Shown piece by piece: positions 28,174 through 36,645 of a stretch of DNA of 64,000 nucleotides (the stretch's first letter is position 1; each line of letters begins with the position of its first letter). This DNA is from Aliarcobacter faecis (GTDB taxonomy: Bacteria; Campylobacterota; Campylobacteria; Campylobacterales; Arcobacteraceae), in the NCBI RefSeq assembly GCF_013201705.1, contig NZ_CP053838.1, positions 62,001 through 126,000 on the forward strand. The letters are read 5' to 3'. The notes under the pieces are model-generated. The model did no database searches. It saw nothing but the letters and a program-made list of their open reading frames with translations, and had not been told where the DNA came from. Both the position numbers and the translations under genes were made by a program.

Positions 28174-28770
28174 ATGTTAGTAACAAAAAAAGCTCCAGAT
28201 TTTACAGCTACAGCTGTATTAGCAGATGGTTCAATTTCAGAAGATTTTAACTTATATAAAAATATTGGTACAAAAGGTGCAGTATTGTTTTTCTGGCCAT
28301 TAGATTTTACATTTGTATGTCCATCAGAAATTATTGCATTCTCAAATAGAGTTAAAGAGTTTGAAGATAGAGGAATCCAAGTAATTGGTTGTTCAGTTGA
28401 TTCTCAATTCTCACACTTTGCATGGAGAGAAACTCCAGTTGAAAATGGTGGAATTGGAAGAGTTAAATTTCCAATGGTAGCAGATATTACAAAACAAATT
28501 GCAAAAGATTATGATGTATTATTTGGTGATTCAGTTGCATTAAGAGGTTCATTCTTAATTGATAAAGATGGAACAGTAAGACATGCAGTTATCAACGATT
28601 TACCACTAGGAAGAAATATTGATGAGATGATTAGAATGGTTGATACTATGTTATTTACAAATGAACATGGTGAAGTTTGTCCAGCTGGTTGGTCAAAAGG
28701 TGATGAAGGAATGAAAGCAGATAAATCTGGTGTTGCTGAATATTTAGCTAAAAATCAAGATAAATTATAA
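28174..28770 (+). CDS. 2-Cys peroxiredoxin (AhpC/TSA family)
   Basis: 198 residues. The peroxidatic cysteine is C49 in FTFVCPSE, and the resolving cysteine is near residue 170 in GEVCPAGW; both are present, so this is a typical 2-Cys enzyme. It reduces hydrogen peroxide and organic peroxides in the cytoplasm. Thioredoxin, its likely reductant, is encoded 12 bases downstream. Codon use is smoother and less AT-biased than in the neighbouring accessory genes, consistent with high expression. Confidence 0.95.
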   Translation: MLVTKKAPDFTATAVLADGSISEDFNLYKNIGTKGAVLFFWPLDFTFVCPSEIIAFSNRVKEFEDRGIQVIGCSVDSQFSHFAWRETPVENGGIGRVKFPMVADITKQIAKDYDVLFGDSVALRGSFLIDKDGTVRHAVINDLPLGRNIDEMIRMVDTMLFTNEHGEVCPAGWSKGDEGMKADKSGVAEYLAKNQDKL

Positions 28771-28782
28771 AAGGAATTTAAA

Positions 28783-29100
28783 ATGGGAAAATATATAGAA
28801 TTAAATCAAACAAATATGGAAGAAACTATTAAAGAAGGTGTTGTATTAGTAGACTTTTGGGCACCTTGGTGTGGACCTTGTAGAATGCTTGCTCCAGCAA
28901 TTGATCAATTAGCACAAGAGTTTGAAGGTAAAGCAAAAATTTGTAAAGTAAATACTGAAGCTGAACCAGATTTAACAGCTAAATATGAAATAAGATCTAT
29001 TCCTACTATACTATATTTTAAAGATGGTAAGATTGTAGATCAAACAATTGGTGCTACTACAAAAGCTAAAATTGAAGAAAAATTAAATAGCTTAATATAA
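28783..29100 (+). CDS. Thioredoxin
   Basis: 105 residues with the active site WAPWCGPC (C30, C33), the cis-proline SIPTI segment and the usual length. It forms a pair with the peroxiredoxin just upstream and probably supplies its electrons. AAGGAA precedes the start. A strong hairpin directly follows. Confidence 0.96.
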   Translation: MGKYIELNQTNMEETIKEGVVLVDFWAPWCGPCRMLAPAIDQLAQEFEGKAKICKVNTEAEPDLTAKYEIRSIPTILYFKDGKIVDQTIGATTKAKIEEKLNSLI

Positions 29101-29103
29101 TAA

Positions 29104-29127
29104 ATACCTGACTAGATAGTCAGGTAT
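29104..29127 (+). terminator. Terminator after thioredoxin
   Basis: ATACCTGACT pairs perfectly with AGTCAGGTAT around an AGAT loop, followed by ATTACTTTAT. It also faces the small minus-strand gene, so it may serve both directions. Confidence 0.75.
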
Positions 29128-29133
29128 ATTACT

Positions 29134-29289
29134 TTATAGTTGCTTATTTGAGCAATTTGCATAACACTCACTACAATCTTTTATACCCATAATTTTTACA
29201 TATTCATCATATACACAAGAGATATATCTTTTAGAGCAAATAAATGGGATATTTCTTTTTTTAGCTTCATTTTTATATTCTTTTGCCAT
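29134..29289 (-). CDS. Small cysteine-rich protein (51 aa), unknown
   Basis: ATG at 29287-29289 is preceded by AGGATAATTA. The peptide is basic at the start (MAKEYKNEAKKRN) and carries five cysteines (18, 25, 39, 42, 46), the last three as CSECYANC, a possible metal site. Its upstream region is the same DNA that precedes the HTH gene at 46009 in the other copy of the inverted repeat. It thus sits exactly where that regulator would be and shares its promoter. I do not know a family. Confidence 0.5.
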   Translation of the reverse strand: MAKEYKNEAKKRNIPFICSKRYISCVYDEYVKIMGIKDCSECYANCSNKQL

Positions 29290-29338
29290 TAATTATCCTA
29301 TTTATTATCTAATATAGTTTTAATTATATCATTAATTT

Positions 29339-29413
29339 ATCTATTTTAGATTATATTTCTTGACACAATATCCTTTTTAGTATATAATAAATTAAATAAT
29401 ATCTATTTTAGAT
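29339..29413 (+). promoter_or_regulatory. Promoter and paired operators of the small-membrane-protein operon, copy 1
   Basis: TTGACA at 29360-29365 and TATAAT at 29383-29388, 17 bases apart, form a consensus sigma-70 promoter. It is bracketed by two identical palindromes ATCTA-TTT-TAGAT at 29339-29351 and 29401-29413. A looser copy (ATCTA-ATA-TAG) lies at 29307-29317, towards the divergent gene. The small HTH proteins at 46009 and 35904 are the obvious candidates to bind here. Confidence 0.7.
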
Positions 29414-29429
29414 AATACAAGGAGACAAT

Positions 29430-29711
29430 ATGGAACAAGATATTACTTGTAAAAAAGAGAAAGAACTATTTTTCTCATATTTAGGAAGTTTAGGACTTGG
29501 CGCATTACTATTACTACTTATAGCTTTTTTATATTTTTATAATAATTATAAAAAAGAGAAAATTTATGAAGCTTTTGTAAATAATCAAGAATTAATATGT
29601 AAGAACAATATTGTTTCAAAAGATTTAGCTTATGAATTTGATAAAAAAAGAGCTTATCAAATATCTAATGGTGTAAATATATTTACAATCTATAATTGTG
29701 ATATTAAATAA
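29430..29711 (+). CDS. Small membrane protein A, copy 1 (single TM, Cys-paired outer domain)
   Basis: 93 residues: a short acidic start with a Lys/Glu patch, one strong helix (about 19-38), then about 55 outer residues. These hold ELICKNNIVSK and end in IYNCDIK, giving two cysteines that could form a disulfide. The third gene of the operon shares this LIC..VSK..C pattern, so the two are paralogues. AAGGAGA precedes the ATG. It is identical to the gene at 45587-45868. The family is not recognised. Confidence 0.7.
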   Translation: MEQDITCKKEKELFFSYLGSLGLGALLLLLIAFLYFYNNYKKEKIYEAFVNNQELICKNNIVSKDLAYEFDKKRAYQISNGVNIFTIYNCDIK

Positions 29712-29723
29712 AGGGGAGATAGC

Positions 29724-30002
29724 ATGTGTAATTTTTATAAAATAGGTAATAAAACTATTTGTAGACTTGGAGAATTTCTTTTTGTAATATCTATTTTAGT
29801 TTTAGTAGGTTCACTTTTATTTGTTATGGTTTATGCACTTTTCTTTAATAATGAATATGAATATTTTGATTTTAATAATGGACTCTTATATATTGCATTT
29901 TGGGCTGTATTACTAACTTCTGCAGTAAAAATTGTTCATAAGAGTCCAGATAGTTTTTTAAAATCAAATAGTAAAGAAAATAAATCTAAGAAAGAAGAAT
30001 AG
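29724..30002 (+). CDS. Small membrane protein B, copy 1 (two TM)
   Basis: 92 residues with helices at about 17-42 and 55-70, and a lysine/serine-rich cytoplasmic tail (SNSKENKSKKEE). It starts 12 bases after gene A with GGGGAG. Identical to 45296-45574. A decayed relative lies at 36646-36929. No known family. Confidence 0.65.
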   Translation: MCNFYKIGNKTICRLGEFLFVISILVLVGSLLFVMVYALFFNNEYEYFDFNNGLLYIAFWAVLLTSAVKIVHKSPDSFLKSNSKENKSKKEE

Positions 30003-30006
30003 AGTT

Positions 30007-30291
30007 ATGAATGAAAAGAGATTAAAAAAATATGAATATCTATCAGAAAAAATAAGAACACAATTTTTTATACTATTAGTTATATTCTTATTTCCATTTA
30101 TAGTTTTATATTTTCATCTAAATGAAAGAGCTAATTTAATAGATGATTTTAATAACAATAAAGAGCTTATTTGTAATATGAGTTCTTTAAAGATTGATGT
30201 CTCAAAAGCTGATAATTGGAGTGTAGATAAAAATAGTTTTTTTAAAGGCTCAACTACTATACCAGTTACAAAATGTGAAATAAAGGATTAA
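30007..30291 (+). CDS. Small membrane protein C, copy 1 (paralogue of A)
   Basis: 94 residues: a basic N-terminus, one helix (about 20-38), then an outer domain with ELICNMSSLKIDVSK and a terminal TKCEIKD. The spacing of the two cysteines mirrors gene A, so A and C probably arose by duplication and may pair. It starts 4 bases after gene B. Identical to 45007-45291; the relative at 36916-37203 is intact. Confidence 0.65.
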   Translation: MNEKRLKKYEYLSEKIRTQFFILLVIFLFPFIVLYFHLNERANLIDDFNNNKELICNMSSLKIDVSKADNWSVDKNSFFKGSTTIPVTKCEIKD

Positions 30292-30293
30292 AA

Positions 30294-30566
30294 ATGTTAC
30301 CAATAAATAGATTAGATAAATTTTTATTTATTTGTTTATATAATTTTGCAAATTCATTTAAATTATATATTTATATTTTAGCTATCTATATTGCAACAAA
30401 TATATATTTTGGAATAAATGATGGACAAATAGCTATAGCTTTTGTATTTTGTTTTATGATGTTAATACTTCTAGCAATTGACTTAAATGATAAATTTAAA
30501 CGAGAGTTTAACAGATATAAAAAATATCTAAAAATTAAAAGAATCAGATCATATAAAGGAAGATAA
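30294..30566 (+). CDS. Small membrane protein D, copy 1 (two TM, basic tail)
   Basis: 90 residues with two hydrophobic segments (about 20-38 and 47-63) and a strongly basic cytoplasmic tail (RYKKYLKIKRIRSYKGR). AAGGATTAAAA precedes the start, 2 bases after gene C. Identical to 44732-45004 and related to 37208-37489, where the FYIAT and RYKKYL elements recur. Unknown role. Confidence 0.65.
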   Translation: MLPINRLDKFLFICLYNFANSFKLYIYILAIYIATNIYFGINDGQIAIAFVFCFMMLILLAIDLNDKFKREFNRYKKYLKIKRIRSYKGR

Positions 30567-30567
30567 A

Positions 30568-30684
30568 ATGGTTAATGAAACTCAAGGACTAATAGCATTA
30601 GGAACATTTACTACAATTGTAGCTTTAATTCCAATATTAATGAATATCTTTATGAAAGCTCCAAAGAAAAAAACAAAGAAATGA
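30568..30684 (+). CDS. Tiny single-TM peptide (38 aa)
   Basis: MVNETQGLIALGTFTTIVAL continues the helix to IFMKAPKKKTKK: a short outer start, one membrane helix and a lysine-rich tail. It starts one base after the stop of gene D (TAA-A-ATG). The right-hand operon copy has a different 36-residue tiny peptide at the same place and spacing, so this slot of the operon holds a variable membrane peptide. Confidence 0.5.
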   Translation: MVNETQGLIALGTFTTIVALIPILMNIFMKAPKKKTKK

Positions 30685-30854
30685 GTTGCTATTCTTTGAA
30701 TATCAATACGAATTAAGTCTTCAAGATAATTAATTCTTGAAATCTCATCGTACTTAACCCACAACTTAGAAGTAAACTAGAATTAATAGAAAAATTCATC
30801 AATTAAAATCTAGTAAAAATTGATAACAGTGAAATATACGAAAGTCAAATAATT

Positions 30855-30877
30855 TTTTCGACACATATGTCGGAAAA
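30855..30877. terminator. Hairpin in the 30685-30953 gap, possible two-way terminator
   Basis: CGACA-CATA-TGTCG with flanking T and A runs (one mismatch) lies between the convergent small-protein operon and the primase-helicase gene. Shorter palindromes (TTCGTACGAA near 30892) follow. No gene is seen in this 270-base gap. Confidence 0.5.
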
Positions 30878-30953
30878 TCATATCTCTATTTTCGTACGAA
30901 TTTTTATCTATAAGTTTATTTGATAATTTAGAAACATATATAGAAATTATTTT

Positions 30954-33151
30954 TTAAAATAAACCTTTTCCATTTGTTGGAACGTAACCCATCTTCTTAT
31001 ATCCTCTTTGTCTTTTGTGAAAACTTGATCTTAATATTGGAGTATTTTCATCAAAAAAATCAATTGCTACACAATCTTGTCCATTCCTTCCAATTCTTCC
31101 AAGATATTGAACTATTCTTCCCCAATATGAAATAGGCATAGCAAGAACAATAGCATCTAAATGAGAAAAATCTATTCCCTCGCCAATAAAAGAACTAGTG
31201 GATAAAATAATTGAAGAGCTGTTTGCTTCTTTTAAAAACTCTTTTTTCATTTTTGATTTTAACCCACCATGTATAAGAGTTGATTTTATCTTTTTTGCAT
31301 CTAATAGATGATATAAAATATTTAAATGCTCAATTCTTTCGCTAAGTACTAAAATATTTCTATCTTTTAATTTTTCAATTTCAGATATTATGAGATTATT
31401 TCTATCAAAATTTTCAACCATTTCATTTAAAATTAGTGAAAAATCATCACTTAATGCTTCAAATGTAGAAATAACTGTTTTTAATGTATGTACTTTTTTA
31501 ATCTCTTTTTTAGATTCATAAGCAATTTCTCCACATTGCATAAACATAATTTGATGCATTCCATCTTGCCTTGCAGGTGTTGCACTAAGTCCTAAAATAA
31601 ATTTACCTTTAAATCTTTTAAGAGGAACTTCAAATGAAACAGCTGGAATATGATGAACTTCATCAATAATAATTTGAGAATAATCTTCAATTAGTTCAGG
31701 TTTATTTTTTAGTGATTGCAAGGTGGCTATATCTAGACTTGAATTTAGTTTTTTCTTTCCATTTCCAAGTTTTCCTATGGTTTTAATATCAATCTGAAAA
31801 TACTCACAAAGTCGCTCAATCCATTGATCAAGTAAATTGCTTTTATTTACCAAAATTAATGTGTTAACTTTTTTTTTTCAATTACTGCAGCTGCAATAGC
31901 AGTCTTACCAAATCCTGGAGGTGCAATTAAAATTGAATAATCTTGAATGAGTATTTTTCCTAAAGCTAGTTTTTGTTCATCTTTTAAAGTAAGTGTGAAA
32001 TTTAATTTATGAATAGATTTTATAAATCGCTTGTCTTCAATAGTAAGCTGTGCTTTATTAGAATTAAAAAGATTAATGATTTTTTGAGTAAGCCCTCTTG
32101 GAACAATAATGTATTTTTCATTTATATCAAAGGATGTAATTATTCTTGGAGTATTAAAGGTTGATTTTCGTAAATTTTGCAATACAAAAAACTCTGGATT
32201 TGAAAAGCTTGATAATCTTTGAAGTTTGTTTAATACTTCTTTTGAGAGATTTTGTTTTTCAATATATAAAGCATCATATAAAATTGCTTTTGTTATTTTT
32301 GGAAATACTAAAGGCTTTTCTTGTTTGATTTCCCAAGGCATTAAGGTTTCATCATAGTTTGAATTTAGTAAATGCTCTTTTAAAATTGCTGATACTTGAT
32401 AAAATGATATTTTTGAAAGATTTTGTAATTCTTCCCATTGATTCTCAAAGGGTTGCATAGTATTAATGTCTATAAAAACCGTTTTATTTTCACATCTTGA
32501 GCCGTAGTGCAATGGAAGCGCTACTAAATTCCCTAATGCATCAGGTGATACAAAATCTTGATTTGGAAACATTCTATCATAGCTTGTCATATCAATCCCA
32601 CTACTTGAATCCATAGCTTTTGTAATAATTATATCACCTAATTTTCTAGCATCTTTTGCTTTGATTGGTAACTCAAAGAAGTACCAAATGTGTATTCCAT
32701 TTCCTGATTTAGAAAGTTCAATTAATGGTTTTAATCCAAGACTATGTGATATTTTATTTATAGCTCTTGAATCTTCAATAAAACTTGCTTTATCTAAATC
32801 AATTACTAAAAACTTAACAAAAGTTTGATTAACTACAACATAGGTACCAAGTCTAATTTTTCCTTGAAGGTGTTGTTGAATAATCTGATTTGAAATTGGA
32901 ATATAATCACTTCCTTTAAAAGTGTAAGTTGTTGGGGAATAACCTTTTTTTAATCCATCAGAACTTATCCAATATTTTGCGAAAACATCATATCTACCAA
33001 TAAAAAGAGATTTAAAAAGTTCTATCTTTTGTTCTTTTGAAAAAGGTGATAACTTTTCTATCTCTCTTTTTGTTTGTAGAATCTCATTATCTAAATTAAT
33101 TCTTTGCGATTCTAAATGTTGTAGTTTTTCTCTAAGTTCAAAAAGAGTCAT
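30954..33151 (-). CDS. TOTE-type primase-helicase, split by a frameshift at an A10 tract
   Basis: Two abutting frames make one protein. The first (31856-33151, 431 aa) has a coiled start, an archaeo-eukaryotic primase domain (VIDLD with D118 and D120, SKSGNGIHIW with H154, DMTSYDRMFP) as in TOTE conflict systems, then the P-loop APPGFGKTAIAAAVIEKKK. The second (30954-31853, 299 aa) continues the helicase: IIDEVHHIP, LSATPARQDG, ILVLSERIEHL, STSSFIGEGIDFSHL, YLGRIGRNG. The break lies in ten A residues (31869-31878, T10 on the plus strand). One more A restores the frame through KKVNTLILVNKS. It could be phase variation, transcriptional slippage, decay or a read error. Confidence 0.75.
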
Positions 33152-33157
33152 TTAAAT

Positions 33158-34045
33158 TTATTTTACTTTTATATTTTCAATTACAGCTACAAAAAACTCT
33201 TTTGACCAAAGTTCAATTTCTTTTATATCTTTTATAAAGGGCTGAACATCACTTTTTGCTTTTTCAACATCAAGAGTTTCTAACCTTTCTAGTAATAACT
33301 CTTTGATATTCTCTTTTGTAAGAGTATCTTGAATTTTTATTTCATTAGACTCTAAATATTTGCAACTTTGAGATAATCTCGCTTTTAAATGAATAGAATC
33401 AAGTTCAAGACTGTTTGCAATATACCAAATTAAATCATACCAATCTCTTCCTTTTGGTCTTGTACTCCAAGCCCTACATAAAATTGCATGCATTTTTCCT
33501 GCATATAAAGAATCTAATGTGAAAGCATTTATAGAAAATGGTCTTGGTGTTAATCTAATAATATTTTGTGTTTGAAAATTTAAAGGTGGATTTGTATCAA
33601 CTTCTAATTTAATTTTTACTGTTTGATCTTTATGAATTTTATTTGTTATATCTTTTGGAGCATTTATATTTAATAGATGCTCAATTGTATTTCCTTTTAC
33701 AAAAGCAGAAGCTATTGTACTATTTGAACTCTTATCTTTAATTTCTATAGTTATATCAAATCCAAATGATTTTAATGTATCAATAATAGCTTCTTGAAAT
33801 GGTTTTAAATCAAAATTTGGGTTTACTTCAAGAAGTGAAAAGTCTAAATCTTCTGAAAATCTTGGAAGATTGTGTAAAATTCTCAAAGCAGTTCCACCAT
33901 AAAAAGCAGCATGTTTGAAAAATCCTGCATCATAAAGTCCAAGGAGTACTATTTCTTGTAGTATCTCTCTTAAAGCATCGTAACTACTATTTGAATTTGT
34001 TAAATCATATTTTTCTAACATTTTTAAAAGTGCTGGATGAGTCAT
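33158..34045 (-). CDS. abiEii: AbiEii-type nucleotidyltransferase toxin
   Basis: 295 residues of the AbiEii/AbiGii family. The nucleotidyltransferase core FYGGTALRIL with SEDLDFSL lies near residues 47-70, KLEVDTNPPL follows, and DSLYAGKMHAIL occurs later. In type IV AbiE systems this protein inactivates tRNA or other targets by adding nucleotides and causes abortive infection. Its start overlaps the antitoxin gene by 4 bases. The primase-helicase gene follows 6 bases downstream and may be co-transcribed. Confidence 0.88.
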   Translation of the reverse strand: MTHPALLKMLEKYDLTNSNSSYDALREILQEIVLLGLYDAGFFKHAAFYGGTALRILHNLPRFSEDLDFSLLEVNPNFDLKPFQEAIIDTLKSFGFDITIEIKDKSSNSTIASAFVKGNTIEHLLNINAPKDITNKIHKDQTVKIKLEVDTNPPLNFQTQNIIRLTPRPFSINAFTLDSLYAGKMHAILCRAWSTRPKGRDWYDLIWYIANSLELDSIHLKARLSQSCKYLESNEIKIQDTLTKENIKELLLERLETLDVEKAKSDVQPFIKDIKEIELWSKEFFVAVIENIKVK

Positions 34046-34680
34046 ATTTTACCTTTTTTTACTAATGTGGCTAATGTTTTTAAATTTCTTGATTTATATG
34101 CTTTTGCAATTATCTCTATAAGTTCATAATTTAAAGGTTTTGTGATATCAAGTCTTAAATCATATTTTAAATATTCACTCATTGAAGTTTGAGTTAAAGT
34201 TCCAATGCCTCTATCATATTTTATTTTATCACATAATGCTTTTTCAGGGGTTGCTATAAATTTTCCACCTTCAATATCATCATAAATCCAATCAACGCCT
34301 AAAGAGTAAGCTTCAATACTTACTTTTTTATAACTAAATCTTCCTATTGGTGTTTCAAAAAGTTTTTCGTTTTTACTTGTAGCGGATGTAATTTCACTAA
34401 CTCGCTCAGGTATCATTCCATAAAAACTTAGTGCATAATCAAAAGATACATAAGAAGGAGTATATAAACTGTTTGCAACACTTATTAAATCAATTGGTTT
34501 TGTTTGATATGGTTTAGAAAATGTATAAAAGCCTTTTTTTAATCTTATTAAATCACCATTTCTAATAAGATTTGATATCTTTTCATTTACATTACTAAAT
34601 GATTTTTCAAGTATTGAAGATACCATCTCATGTGAAAATATACTCAATGGTAAAGCATTTTTTAGTTCTATTGTTTTCAT
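34042..34680 (-). CDS. abiEi: AbiEi-type antitoxin
   Basis: 212 residues. An N-terminal winged-helix (LIRNGDLIRLKKGFYTFS) precedes the AbiEi body (SYVSFDYALSFYGMIPE, TPEKALCDKI). It represses its own operon and neutralises AbiEii in characterised systems. It is first in a minus-strand unit with the toxin. The gap to the right (34681-34810) is AT-rich and should contain the promoter, but I see no clear boxes. Confidence 0.85.
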   Translation of the reverse strand: MKTIELKNALPLSIFSHEMVSSILEKSFSNVNEKISNLIRNGDLIRLKKGFYTFSKPYQTKPIDLISVANSLYTPSYVSFDYALSFYGMIPERVSEITSATSKNEKLFETPIGRFSYKKVSIEAYSLGVDWIYDDIEGGKFIATPEKALCDKIKYDRGIGTLTQTSMSEYLKYDLRLDITKPLNYELIEIIAKAYKSRNLKTLATLVKKGKI

Positions 34681-34810
34681 AAATATAATTTTACCATAAA
34701 ATGCATTATATTATATAGATAATCCACATTATACGTTTTAAATATATGAAATAATGATCATCTTTTTAAAAAATATATGTTTTATAGAATAAATATTATT
34801 AAATAAAAAT

Positions 34811-35095
34811 TTAAATTTCATTATCTAAATGTTCATTATGATGCATTTCTAGCATAAAATTTATTTTTTCATAAATTTCTTCAGCTTCTTTATCATTTAA
34901 TTGATTATTATCAATTGTTTTTAATATAGTTTGAAGTTCTTCTAAAAAATATTCCATATCTTTTTTTGCCTCTAAATCATCATCAGTTGAAGTATTATTA
35001 TTTATCATTTCATCCAATTCATTTAAAAAAGTTTTAGATTCTGGAATCATTATTTTTTCAATAATATCTTTTAATTTCATTTGTATAGTAATCAA
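34811..35095 (-). CDS. Acidic helical protein of unknown function (94 aa)
   Basis: Rich in E, D and N, apparently all-helical (ELDEMINNN, DMEYFLEELQTILKT, EAEEIYEKINFMLEM), with a His/Asn tail. TTG at 35095 is taken as start because AAGGAC lies 5 bases before it; ATG 15 bases later is the alternative. No family recognised. It follows the acetyltransferase gene by about 100 bases on the same strand. Confidence 0.5.
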   Translation of the reverse strand: MITIQMKLKDIIEKIMIPESKTFLNELDEMINNNTSTDDDLEAKKDMEYFLEELQTILKTIDNNQLNDKEAEEIYEKINFMLEMHHNEHLDNEI

Positions 35096-35201
35096 ATATT
35101 GTCCTTAATTTTTAAAGTCTCGTATTGTACAAAATAAATCTTATAAAAAGTACTTATATAACTTATATTTAGTTTATATAAAATATTTAAAAATTATGAA
35201 G

Positions 35202-35774
35202 TTACAATTTTTTTGTATAAATTATAGCTGAACATAAACATGGAGGCTTTCCACAAGCTGTACAATCAAAGTTGAATTTAATACTATCTTCTTTCCAGAA
35301 ATCTTCAATTATAAACTCTTCTTTGAATCCTTCTTTTATAGCTAATTTTTTAATATTAACTTGGTCTTTGTTTATCCAGCCAGCCATTATTGCAAATCCT
35401 ATTTTATGTTCTCTTAATTTAGAAATTGTATCTTTAAGCAGTAAAGTTCCAATACCATAACCTGAATAATTTTCATCAACAGCAATTGAATCAATATATC
35501 CTATTTTTTGATATCCTTCATCTAAATGTAACTTCTTATCTCTTATAATTTTTTTTAAATAATCTAAATCTATAAATTTTGTAGTTGCATAAGCAACTAT
35601 TTCTTCATCTATTTTTACACATAAGTTTATATCATTGTCCAATATGTCTTCATTAACAAATGAGCTTCCTAATGTTATAGAAGCTATTTGTGAAACTTCA
35701 CATAACATTGATTTATCCATTTTAACTATAAGGATATTTTTATTATCTATTTTATTTGTACTAATATTCTTCAT
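35202..35774 (-). CDS. GNAT-family N-acetyltransferase with cysteine-rich tail
   Basis: 190 residues. The acetyl-CoA loop is YSGYGIGTLLL after IDSIAVDENY, the standard GNAT motif A. The last 25 residues carry DCTACGKPPCLCSAII, four cysteines that look like a metal site and are not part of the usual fold. Substrate unknown. It sits downstream of a tiny membrane peptide and an HTH regulator on the same strand. Confidence 0.8.
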   Translation of the reverse strand: MKNISTNKIDNKNILIVKMDKSMLCEVSQIASITLGSSFVNEDILDNDINLCVKIDEEIVAYATTKFIDLDYLKKIIRDKKLHLDEGYQKIGYIDSIAVDENYSGYGIGTLLLKDTISKLREHKIGFAIMAGWINKDQVNIKKLAIKEGFKEEFIIEDFWKEDSIKFNFDCTACGKPPCLCSAIIYTKKL

Positions 35775-35810
35775 TCTAATTATTTTATTAGGAATTTTTT
35801 AACCTAAAGC

Positions 35811-35900
35811 TTATTTTCTCAAACTTCTTTCATAATCATACTTACCAATAGCTAATATTGTTCCTAGTATTAAAACTGAAATTGCAATTACTTCTAACAT
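35811..35900 (-). CDS. Tiny single-TM peptide (29 aa)
   Basis: MLEVIAISVLILGTILAIGK and then YDYERSLRK: one membrane helix followed by a GKYDYE motif. The same ending (GKFDYEKD, GKYSYEKD) occurs in peptides at 44620-44730 and 41717-41845, so these three form a family. It starts 3 bases after the stop of the HTH gene with AAGGATT before it. Confidence 0.5.
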   Translation of the reverse strand: MLEVIAISVLILGTILAIGKYDYERSLRK

Positions 35901-35903
35901 TTT

Positions 35904-36176
35904 TTAATCCTTATTTTGATTTGTTGAATTTTGTTTTCTTTGTTTCATCTCTTCTAATAATAGTTGAACGACTTGTTTTTTTACTTTATCATATTTTATA
36001 GATTGACTATAATGCTTTAAAAAAGGCTCTACCCACGTTGGAACTTGTATTATTTTACCATTAGCCATACAACCCCAATTATTTAGGGTTGAGTAAGGTA
36101 CGTGTGCAATCTCTGCAAAATCTTTTTGTGTAAGATTTAACTCTTTTAATCTAATACAAAACTCTTCTTTTGTCAT
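35904..36176 (-). CDS. Small HTH regulator of the diverged small-membrane operon (90 aa)
   Basis: The N-terminal half matches the regulator at 46009-46227 (TKEEFC.RLK..NLTQK.F.EI..VPYSTLNNWG): a Cro/C1-like helix-turn-helix whose recognition helix begins SYSTLNN-like. The tail is Gln/Lys/Asn-rich. It is divergent from the operon starting at 36324, with palindrome-rich DNA between, so it is probably that operon's repressor. Confidence 0.75.
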   Translation of the reverse strand: MTKEEFCIRLKELNLTQKDFAEIAHVPYSTLNNWGCMANGKIIQVPTWVEPFLKHYSQSIKYDKVKKQVVQLLLEEMKQRKQNSTNQNKD

Positions 36177-36225
36177 TTATTATTCTCTTTATATACTAAT
36201 TTAGAGCATATTATAGCATTAAATT

Positions 36226-36320
36226 AACTATTTTAGCTTGTAGGTATTGCTTTAATACCTAATTTAGATTATAATACAAGTATTAAATTCCTATTTTGGA
36301 TAAGTAAATCATAAGGATAA
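36226..36320 (+). promoter_or_regulatory. Divergent control region of the diverged operon
   Basis: Variants of the operator word occur here: ACTATTTTAGCTT near 36230, CTAATTTAGAT near 36269, and TCCTATTTTGGAT near 36291. TATAAT near 36274 is the likely -10, with TTGCTT upstream as a -35. The layout (regulator, operators, operon) is the same as at 45870-46008. Confidence 0.5.
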
Positions 36321-36323
36321 GAT

Positions 36324-36626
36324 ATGAAAAATCAAGATTTTTTAACAGATGATTGTAAAAAAGATAAAGAACTATTTAATTCTTATGTTAGAGCTTTAAT
36401 CCTTCCTATTATTTTTCTTATTTTTATAGTAGTAGTTTTTTATGTTGCTCAAGAGGAGAGAAAAGAGATTTATAATGCTTTTATAAATGGAGAAGAAATT
36501 ATATGTGATAACTTTATTGTTTCTAAAAAACTAGGGTTCAAATTTGATAAAAATAGTAATCATAGAGTTAGTGATGATAAAAATTCATTTATTTTATATA
36601 ACTGTATATCTAAAAAAACAGAGTAA
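36324..36626 (+). CDS. Small membrane protein A, diverged copy (100 aa)
   Basis: Shares the plan of the A proteins at 29430 and 45587: a charged start with CKKDKELFNSY, one helix (about 27-46), then YNAFINGEEIICDNFIVSKKL and a closing LYNCISKK. Both outer cysteines are kept while most other positions differ, so the cysteine pair is under selection. ATG is preceded by AAGGATAAG. Confidence 0.65.
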   Translation: MKNQDFLTDDCKKDKELFNSYVRALILPIIFLIFIVVVFYVAQEERKEIYNAFINGEEIICDNFIVSKKLGFKFDKNSNHRVSDDKNSFILYNCISKKTE

Positions 36627-36645
36627 AAAATATAAAAGGAAGTAT

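Larger units (their letters stand above)
29291..30560. repeat. Left arm of a 1.27-kb inverted repeat (partner 44738-46007)
   Basis: Every base I compared is the reverse complement of 44738-46007, with constant offset (positions sum to 75298) and no gaps. The four encoded proteins are identical between arms. The arms end inside the shared promoter region on one side and in the last codons of the fourth gene on the other. They are in inverted orientation about 14.2 kb apart, so recombination between them would flip the segment between. Confidence 0.93.
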
